Assembly: GCA_023446735.1 (NCBI GenBank)
Contig: JAEXPQ010000269.1
Coordinates: 1 to 14,734, forward strand
From: Verrucomicrobiota bacterium
Lineage (GTDB): Bacteria > Verrucomicrobiota > Verrucomicrobiia > Opitutales > Opitutaceae
Direction: 5' to 3'
DNA: 14,734 bases
The position numbers were made by a program, and so were the translations under genes. The notes below the pieces were generated by a model. It was not told the origin of the DNA and searched no databases. It saw nothing but the letters and a program-made list of their open reading frames with translations. How positions within the stretch are numbered: the stretch's first letter is position 1; each line of letters starts with the position of its first letter. Below are positions 8,718-13,957 of the stretch, piece by piece.

Positions 8718-9668
8718 TTGACCCTCAAGCCCTCCGGCGCCGCGCCGATGAGCTACGTGCTCATGGACGAAATCGAGATCACCGAGATTCCGCCGCTCGC
8801 ACCGGGCGAACAGTCGTTGCTGGATTTCCACAGCGTGGTGAACGTCATCAACGTCTTGAACTGCGAGTTGATCGTGCTCGGGTTCACCGCGGCGAACGAC
8901 GACAGCTTCTTCTCCGACGGGCTCGCGCTGTGCGACCGCATCATGGCGAGCCTGCACGACCACGATCTCGCCCTGCGCGAGGCGGCGAAGGTCGACGAGA
9001 TGGAGCGCATCGTGCTCGACGAGCTCGAGCGCAAGCTGGCGGACCGGCCGGACCCGGGGCCGGAGATCGTCGAGACGCTGGCCAATATCCGCTCGGTCTT
9101 CGAGATCCTCAAGGTCCGCGCCCGCGAACTGCTTGCTCGCTCGGCCGCTCCGGAGAAATGGGAGGAGTTCGACGCGGAGCACCTCCGGCGCAACTTCGCC
9201 GACGTCTTCGCCGCGATCGAGCGCAACAGCCGCGGTCGCTACCGCATCCTCTACAACGCCGCCTGCCAGCAGCCCGGCGACTACTACGTGGACTTCAAGA
9301 TCGAGACCGGCGCCGGCGACCGGTTGATGATGCCGCCGGTGCTGCAGGACGTGATGCGCGACCTGATCGCCAACGCCCGCAAGTACACGCCGCCCGGCGG
9401 CCACATCACCGCTGCGCTCTACGCGGATGCGCGCGAACTGCGCTTCGTGGTGCGCGACGACGGCAAGGGCATCCCGCCCGACGAGATCCGGCAGGTCGTC
9501 GCCTTCGGCAAGCGTGCCAGCAACGTGGGCACGGTGCGCACGATGGGCGGCGGCTTCGGCCTCACGAAGGCGTTCCTGGTCACGAAGCAGTTTGGCGGCC
9601 GGTTCTGGATCGCCTCGGAGCTCGGCCACGGCACGCAGGTGCGCCTGTGGCTCCCGCGCCCGGCCTGA
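8718..9668 (+). CDS. soluble histidine kinase with atypical phosphoacceptor region
   Basis: Cytoplasmic ATPase-type histidine kinase of 316 residues, with no membrane segment and no recognisable sensor domain. The C-terminal half is a clear HATPase domain: N-box MRDLIANARKYTPPGG (Asn219), DDGKGIP, and a glycine-rich GGGFGLTKAF lid, then GHGTQVRLWLP. The likely phosphoacceptor is His38 in DFHSVVNVINVL, closer to an HWE/HisKA_2-like pattern (H-x-V-x-N) than to HELRTP. About 180 residues of mostly helical, acidic sequence separate His38 from Asn219, more than is usual. Start: the TTG at 8718 has GAGGGGGG (8703-8710) at good spacing, and its first codons follow the GC-rich third-position pattern; ATG 8748 (MSYVLMDEIEI) is the main alternative. 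It converges on a receiver-kinase fusion, a plausible partner. Function beyond kinase is unknown. Confidence 0.85.
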   Translation: MTLKPSGAAPMSYVLMDEIEITEIPPLAPGEQSLLDFHSVVNVINVLNCELIVLGFTAANDDSFFSDGLALCDRIMASLHDHDLALREAAKVDEMERIVLDELERKLADRPDPGPEIVETLANIRSVFEILKVRARELLARSAAPEKWEEFDAEHLRRNFADVFAAIERNSRGRYRILYNAACQQPGDYYVDFKIETGAGDRLMMPPVLQDVMRDLIANARKYTPPGGHITAALYADARELRFVVRDDGKGIPPDEIRQVVAFGKRASNVGTVRTMGGGFGLTKAFLVTKQFGGRFWIASELGHGTQVRLWLPRPA

Positions 9669-9760
9669 GCCGGTGCGGCCAGCGGGAGACCGGACCTGAG
9701 GGGCCGGCCGGCGTGGGCTTCTTCGTGAGCATCCAGTCGAGTCCTCGCGGCGTCGGCTCC

Positions 9761-9777
9761 GCGCACCTTCGGTGCGC
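9761..9777. terminator. hairpin between convergent kinase genes
   Basis: GCGCACC (9761-9767) and GGTGCGC (9771-9777) form a perfect 7-bp stem around a TTC loop. It lies in the 151-bp gap between the ends of two convergent genes, where a bidirectional terminator would be expected. No T-tract is present on either side, so Rho-independent action is uncertain. The rest of the gap shows no gene. Confidence 0.4.
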
Positions 9778-9819
9778 CATCATCGAGGGCGCCGGGCGAG
9801 CCTAGCCCCTCGCGGACTC

Positions 9820-10938
9820 TCAGCCCGCCGGCGCGGCGGTGGGCAGGTTGACCCAGAAGGTGCTCCCGCGTCCCGGCGCGCTTTCGACGCCGATCGTGCC
9901 GCCGTGGGCTTCGACGACCATCTTGCAGAAGGTCAGGCCGAGCCCGGAGCCGCTGTGGCGGTGCGTCTCGGCGGCCTGGCCGAACTTCTGGAAGATCACC
10001 TCGTGTTTCCCGGGCGGAATGCCGGCGCCGTTGTCGACGACCTCGAGGCGGATCTGGCCGCCGGTGTCGCGTACCGACACGGTGACTACCCCGTCAGGCT
10101 CGGTGAACTTGATCGCGTTGCCGACCAGGTTGCCGACGACCCGCCGCATCAGGTCCGGGTCGACGAACGCGTTCGTCGGGGTGGCGCCTTCCACCGCGAG
10201 TCGCCGCGCTCTCGCCATGGGGCGCAGCAGCGCGAGTGCGGACTGGGCGAGCGCGACCAGATCGACGGCCTCGCGGTGCAGCGGCATCTTGCCCTGCTCC
10301 AGGCGGCTGACGTCGAGCATCTGGGACACCATCTCCACCAGGCGGGCGGCGTTGCCGCCGGCGGTCTCGAGCAAGGTGACGGCCTCGGCATCGCCGCGGG
10401 GGATCGAGTCGGCCAGGAGGTTGATCGACATCTGGATCGCCAGCAGGGGCGAGCGCATGTCGTGGGCGATCATGTGCGTGAGGGTGTCGCGCAGTTGCTC
10501 CATCGCCTGCAAGCGGGCGTAGCTGCGCTGCAACTCCTGTTTTTGGCGACGAAGCTCGAGGTGGGTCCGGACGCGGGCGTCGACCTCCTCGAGCTGGAAC
10601 GGCCGCGGCAGATAGTCGACCCCGCCGGCCTGGAAGGCGCGCACCTTGTCCTTGGTCGCGCTCAGGGAGCTGATGAACAGGACGGGAATCTCGCGCCACC
10701 GCTCGTCGGCCTTGAGGCGGCGGCACACCTCGTATCCGTCCATCCCGGGCATGGTGATGTCGAGCAGGATGAGATCCGGCGCCTTCGACTCGACCGCGCG
10801 TAGCGCCATCTCGCCGCTGTTGGCGGGCCGCACGTGGTAGCCGCAGCCGCGCAGCATGCCGGCGAGCAGCTGCAGGTTCGCCGAGGTATCATCCACGACC
10901 ATGATGTTGGGCGGAGGGGCCTGGGGCGCGGGAGGCAT
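9820..10938 (-). CDS. response regulator-histidine kinase fusion (REC-HisKA-HATPase)
   Basis: Cytoplasmic protein of 372 residues with an N-terminal receiver joined to a kinase core. Receiver about 10-125: acidic pair Asp16-Asp17 (IMVVDDTSAN), phospho-Asp60 (LILLDITMPGMDG), and DYLPRPF at 108-114, where Arg112 replaces the usual lysine. A coiled linker (about 125-150) leads to HisKA with His159 (MIAHDMRSPLLAIQ), then HATPase with Asn274 (GNLVGNAIKF), DNGAGIP at 302-308 and SGSGLGLTFCK at 329-339. There is no membrane segment. The ATG at 10938-10936 precedes the receiver directly. Such proteins act as phosphorylation-controlled kinases, where an upstream kinase phosphorylates the receiver and this tunes the kinase. 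The convergent soluble kinase 151 bp away is a possible partner (inference). The next gene on the other side is a divergent chemotaxis operon. Confidence 0.95.
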   Translation of the reverse strand: MPPAPQAPPPNIMVVDDTSANLQLLAGMLRGCGYHVRPANSGEMALRAVESKAPDLILLDITMPGMDGYEVCRRLKADERWREIPVLFISSLSATKDKVRAFQAGGVDYLPRPFQLEEVDARVRTHLELRRQKQELQRSYARLQAMEQLRDTLTHMIAHDMRSPLLAIQMSINLLADSIPRGDAEAVTLLETAGGNAARLVEMVSQMLDVSRLEQGKMPLHREAVDLVALAQSALALLRPMARARRLAVEGATPTNAFVDPDLMRRVVGNLVGNAIKFTEPDGVVTVSVRDTGGQIRLEVVDNGAGIPPGKHEVIFQKFGQAAETHRHSGSGLGLTFCKMVVEAHGGTIGVESAPGRGSTFWVNLPTAAPAG

Positions 10939-11199
10939 GATCGCGGTGCGGTCGGCGGCGAAAAGGGAACTCCTTCATCGGCTGGAAAGGGCGCGGGCTG
11001 AAGCGCTTATCGGCGCACAGGCTGTGGGACGGAGGAACATCAGGCGTCGATTGCGGCTTGGCGGAACGCGCCCCTCCATCGCTCCGCTCTCCAGCAGCCC
11101 GGTTTCATCTGGAGCGAGGCGAAACGTAGGCTGCGGTGCGGCCCGTGACGGAGCCGGCAAGAGACCGTCGCCGACGGGCACTGATGCCGAACCTACCGA

Positions 11200-11228
11200 T
11201 CCGTGGGAATCCGTGGGGCCTCCGTGGG
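11200..11228 (+). repeat. three helically phased TCCGTGGG direct repeats
   Basis: TCCGTGGG occurs exactly at 11200-11207, 11210-11217 and 11221-11228. The starts are 10 and 11 bp apart, so all copies face the same side of the helix. They lie about 90-120 bp upstream of the first possible start of the chemotaxis-like operon. This arrangement fits cooperative binding by a regulator, but could also be a fragment of a dispersed genomic repeat. No known binding protein is recognised. Confidence 0.6.
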
Positions 11229-11258
11229 TGCGGCCGGTCGCCTGCAAGGGCTTCGGGC

Positions 11259-11281
11259 GGAGAGTTTCCGGGCTCTCCCGG
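11259..11281 (+). other. two mutually exclusive hairpins in the possible operon leader
   Basis: GGAGAG (11259-11264) can pair with CTCTCC (11273-11278) around an 8-nt loop, or CCGGG (11268-11272) with CCCGG (11277-11281) around CTCT. The two structures share bases and cannot coexist. No T-run follows and no peptide leader is evident, so any regulatory role is speculative. Confidence 0.2.
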
Positions 11282-11316
11282 CTTAACCGGCGCCTGCTTC
11301 ACCCGATTGGTACGCC

Positions 11317-13260
11317 GTGCGTCTTCCTTCCGCTTCCGCAGGGTTGTCCCGTTCGGTGTCGCCCGCCGGGCCGGGGCGCGGTGTGTCACGATGGTTCCGG
11401 ACCTGGTGGGGGCGATCACTCCGGTGGCGGAGCGGGCGAGCGCTCGTGGCGCTGGGCGGGGAGCTCAAGGACTGCGCCGATTCGCTCGCGCGTCACGCGG
11501 CGGCGACGGAGCCGAGTTTCCTCGCGCTGGGCAACGATCTGCAGTCGCTCTTCCGCGCAGCGACCGAACTCACGAATACGTTGGAGCAGTCGAATGCCCG
11601 GCTGCACCGGGAGCTCGCCGCGCAACAGCTCTCGGGCGCCACCGGGGTGGTCGCCGCGGTGTTGACCGAGGTGAACTCGGGCGTGCAGTCGGTCGAGGCG
11701 CTGCTGGCCCGCTCGCGGGCGATCACCGCGGACCTCGCGGCGATGCGGCCGCAGCTCGAGGTCGTCAACCGCGTCGGGGTGCTGCTGCGGTCGGTGGCGG
11801 TGGGTTTCGCGGTCGAGAGCGCGCGCGACCAGGAGAGCCAGGTCGCCTTCGGCTCGTTCGTGGAGGAGATCCGCGGTCTGTCGCGGCGGACCGGCGAAGT
11901 CGAGGGCCGGATCGGCGAACAGCTGGCCGCGGCGTGCGACGCGGAGACCTCCGCGCTGTCGCGCATCGCCACCGAGCTGAAGGAACTCTCGGGCTTGGCG
12001 GAACAGCTCACGGAGACTTCGGCGCGGGCGGCCGCGGACGTGCAGGCCCGGCTCGACGACATCCTCGCCGCGTTGGCGTCGATGCGCGATCGCTCGCTGG
12101 CGATCCGCCAACACACGGAGGAGGCGGTGTTCCACATGCAGTTCGGGGACATCGTGCGCCAGAAGATCGAGCACGTGGTCGAGGCGCTCGGCAACGCGGC
12201 GGGAGCCCTGTCCGGCGACGGTGCGCAGCGCGGGACGGAGCTGGCGGGCGTCGCCCGCGCGTTGGCCGTCCAGGCGGCGCAGCTCGAGGCGGTCGAGCAG
12301 GAGCTGTCCTTGGCGGAGCGCCAACTGGGACTGGCCTTTTCGCAGATCGGCGAGGCGGCGACGGGGTTGGGCGATTCCTCCGCGGGCGGGGCGACCCGCC
12401 GGGCCGGCGTGGTCGAGTTGCGCGACATGCTGGCGGAGTTCGACCAGCTCCGGAACTTGGTCGTGAAGGAGCAACGGTTGCGCGAGGAGGCCTTCACCTC
12501 GGGCCAGGAGGCGTTCGGCACGGCGGCGCGCATCGCCGGACAGATGAAGGAGGTCGAGACGATCAACCGCGAGATGCACCTGCTCGCGCTCAACGCGATC
12601 GTGATGACCGCCGCGCTTGGCGAGGCCGGCGCGACGCTCGAGGTGCTGTCCATGCAGGTCCACGAGCTGTACCGGCAGGCCGATGCCGCGGTCGGCACGA
12701 TCGGCGCCGAGGCGACGCGGCTGGTCGGCCACCGCCAGTCCGACGTCTCCGCCGCGCTCGCCCAGCACGAGGCGGATCGCGCGCTCGTGGCCGCGGTCGG
12801 GCAGGTTGCGGAGGGGGTGAGCGAATACGAACGCGCCGTCGAACGTATCGGAGCCGGTGTGGCGGACAGCGATGCGCTGCTGGCGGCGGCACGCGAACGG
12901 CTGGCCGCGCTCGCAGGGTTCGCCGGCCAGGTGCGGGAGCTGCGCGAAACCGTGCAGACGGTGCGCGGCCGGCTGGAGGCGATCCTTGGTCCGGCGGTGC
13001 TCGCGGAGTCGGGCGCGGACCTGAGCGAGGCGGAGCGTTACACGATGGAGAGCGAGCGGGAGACCCACCGGCGGATCGCCGCGGGCGGGAAGGTGACGAC
13101 GGCCGTTTCGGCCGGCCCGGAGACCGCGGCGCGGAACGTTCCACCGATCCGGGAAACGCCTAAAGCCGCGCCGGCAAAGACCGATAGCGGAACCACGTCG
13201 CAGCCCCCTGCGGCCACCAACGACGCCCACTCGCTGGGCGACAATGTCGAGCTTTTCTGA
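11317..13260 (+). CDS. soluble chemoreceptor-like protein with degenerate tip and CheZ-like helix
   Basis: Cytoplasmic, almost entirely helical protein of up to 647 residues, first gene of a chemotaxis-like operon. No membrane segment or ligand domain is visible. Residues about 411-460 resemble a methyl-accepting chemotaxis receptor tip (HLLALNAIVMTAALGEAG), but the Glu and Arg conserved in classical tips are Met and Ala. Upstream, MQFGDIVRQKIEHVVEA contains Asp278 and Gln282 in a D-x-x-x-Q spacing like the CheZ phosphatase motif. The last 50 residues are Pro/Ala/Thr-rich and end in SLGDNVELF. The start is uncertain: GTG 11317 gives the longest frame, but the first 43 residues are Trp/Arg-rich and look non-coding; GTG 11446 (VALGGELKDCADS) is an attractive alternative. 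Its TGA overlaps the STAS gene start (TGATG), implying translational coupling. Likely role: scaffold or modulator of the adjacent CheA/CheY pair (inference). Confidence 0.8.
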   Translation: MRLPSASAGLSRSVSPAGPGRGVSRWFRTWWGRSLRWRSGRALVALGGELKDCADSLARHAAATEPSFLALGNDLQSLFRAATELTNTLEQSNARLHRELAAQQLSGATGVVAAVLTEVNSGVQSVEALLARSRAITADLAAMRPQLEVVNRVGVLLRSVAVGFAVESARDQESQVAFGSFVEEIRGLSRRTGEVEGRIGEQLAAACDAETSALSRIATELKELSGLAEQLTETSARAAADVQARLDDILAALASMRDRSLAIRQHTEEAVFHMQFGDIVRQKIEHVVEALGNAAGALSGDGAQRGTELAGVARALAVQAAQLEAVEQELSLAERQLGLAFSQIGEAATGLGDSSAGGATRRAGVVELRDMLAEFDQLRNLVVKEQRLREEAFTSGQEAFGTAARIAGQMKEVETINREMHLLALNAIVMTAALGEAGATLEVLSMQVHELYRQADAAVGTIGAEATRLVGHRQSDVSAALAQHEADRALVAAVGQVAEGVSEYERAVERIGAGVADSDALLAAARERLAALAGFAGQVRELRETVQTVRGRLEAILGPAVLAESGADLSEAERYTMESERETHRRIAAGGKVTTAVSAGPETAARNVPPIRETPKAAPAKTDSGTTSQPPAATNDAHSLGDNVELF

Positions 13261-13547
13261 TGTCGCGTTCCCATTCCAAGCACCGGACGGGTGTCCTCGC
13301 CCTCGAGGGCGATCTGGATCTCTACACCGCCGAGCGCACGCAGGCGACGCTGAGCGAATGGCTTCGCGCGGACCATCCGGCGGAGATCGACCTGGCGGCG
13401 GTGGGCCGGTGCGACGCGGCCGGCGTGCAGCTGCTGCTGGCCGCCCGCACGAGCGCGGCGGCCCGGGGGCATGCGCTCCGTTTCGCCGCCGTGCCGGACT
13501 CGGTCGCCGCCTGCTGCCGGCGCCTGGGCCTGCCGGCGCTCTCCTGA
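13260..13547 (+). CDS. STAS-domain protein of the chemotaxis-like operon
   Basis: Small single-domain protein of 95 residues. The pattern GVLALEGDLDLYTAERTQ...EIDLAAVGRCDAAGVQLLLAA...LGLPAL is that of a STAS (anti-sigma-factor antagonist-like) domain, whose classic members bind anti-sigma kinases. Here the loop reads Asp52-Ala53-Ala54-Gly55, so the serine that SpoIIAA uses for phosphorylation (D-S-S-G) is missing and switching by Ser phosphorylation is not possible at that site. The ATG at 13260 shares its A with the TGA of the preceding gene, and the cheY-like gene follows after 13 bp, so it is surely cotranscribed. STAS proteins of this DAAG type often sit in chemotaxis clusters beside cheY and cheA; their exact role there is poorly defined. 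Confidence 0.9.
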   Translation: MSRSHSKHRTGVLALEGDLDLYTAERTQATLSEWLRADHPAEIDLAAVGRCDAAGVQLLLAARTSAAARGHALRFAAVPDSVAACCRRLGLPALS

Positions 13548-13560
13548 CCCCCTTTCCACC

Positions 13561-13926
13561 ATGGGCCGACTGGTAATGACCGTAGACGACTCCGCGAGCA
13601 TGCGGGACATGATCCGCTTCACGTTGCAGAATGCGGGATACGAGGTGGTCGAGGCCGCCGATGGCCGCGAGGCGCTCCGCAAGATCGCGGCCGCCGCGCC
13701 GGGGCTGCTGATCACCGACCTCAACATGCCGCACTTGGACGGGTTGCAGCTCATCCGCGAGGTTCGCCAGATGCCCGCCTTCCGCTACCTGCCGATCGTG
13801 ATGCTCACGACGGAGTCGCAGGACGCCAAGAAGCAGGAGGGCCGCGCGGCGGGCGCGAGCGGCTGGATCGTGAAGCCGTTCCGCGGCGAGCAACTGGTCG
13901 CGGTCACGAAGAAGTTCCTGCCCTGA
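13561..13926 (+). CDS. cheY: CheY-type single-domain response regulator
   Basis: Receiver-only protein of 121 residues, the expected size for CheY. Conserved residues are in place: acidic pair Asp9-Asp10 (MTVDDSASMRDM), phospho-Asp53 (LLITDLNMPHLDG), Thr83-Thr84 (IVMLTTES) and Lys105 (WIVKPF). No output domain is attached, so phosphorylation must be read out by protein contact such as a flagellar or type IV pilus motor, or another regulator. ATG 13561 gives MGRLVMTVDD; the internal ATG at 13576 would cut into the first strand and is less likely. It lies between the STAS gene (13 bp) and cheA (31 bp), which makes CheA the obvious phosphodonor. The symbol indicates family, since the cellular target cannot be seen here. 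Confidence 0.94.
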   Translation: MGRLVMTVDDSASMRDMIRFTLQNAGYEVVEAADGREALRKIAAAAPGLLITDLNMPHLDGLQLIREVRQMPAFRYLPIVMLTTESQDAKKQEGRAAGASGWIVKPFRGEQLVAVTKKFLP

Positions 13927-13942
13927 CGCGGGCGGGCGAAAC

Positions 13943-13949
13943 GGGGGAG
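13943..13949 (+). promoter_or_regulatory. ribosome binding site of cheA
   Basis: GGGGGAG lies 8 nt before the ATG at 13958 and fixes that start. It is one of the few clear Shine-Dalgarno-like sites in the window; most other genes here lack one. Confidence 0.6.
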
Positions 13950-13957
13950 ATCTGTCG

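Larger units (their letters stand above)
10939..11316. other. divergent intergenic region upstream of the chemotaxis-like operon
   Basis: About 378 bp separate the minus-strand receiver-kinase from the plus-strand receptor-like gene. It should carry the promoters of both. I see no convincing gene, no sigma-54 (TGGCAC-N5-TTGC) site and no riboswitch I can name. It does contain a cluster of three TCCGTGGG repeats (11200-11228) and a small pair of mutually exclusive hairpins (11259-11281). Short open frames here are rich in Arg, Pro and Gly and look like by-products of high GC. Confidence 0.5.

Noticed and set aside
3470..8728. A 1752-codon open frame on the minus strand, antisense to the hybrid kinase and hemB
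   Set aside because: It spans two genes with textbook domains on the other strand. Its product is Arg/His/Gly/Ala-rich with no recognisable domain. Long antisense frames are expected in strongly GC-biased coding DNA.
9772..10803. A 343-codon plus-strand frame opposite the receiver-kinase
   Set aside because: The minus strand encodes clear receiver, HisKA and HATPase motifs; the plus frame has none.
10939..11316. Possible riboswitch in the long divergent intergenic region
   Set aside because: I compared it by eye with cobalamin and c-di-GMP leader patterns and found no conserved core; a covariance-model search would settle it.
11136..13163. A 675-codon plus-strand frame overlapping the receptor-like gene
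   Set aside because: Beyond about position 11440 it is Arg/Gly/Ala-rich and low in hydrophobic residues, whereas the other frame encodes the receptor-tip motifs. Only its segment 11391-11441 looks meaningful and is reported as a possible frameshift.
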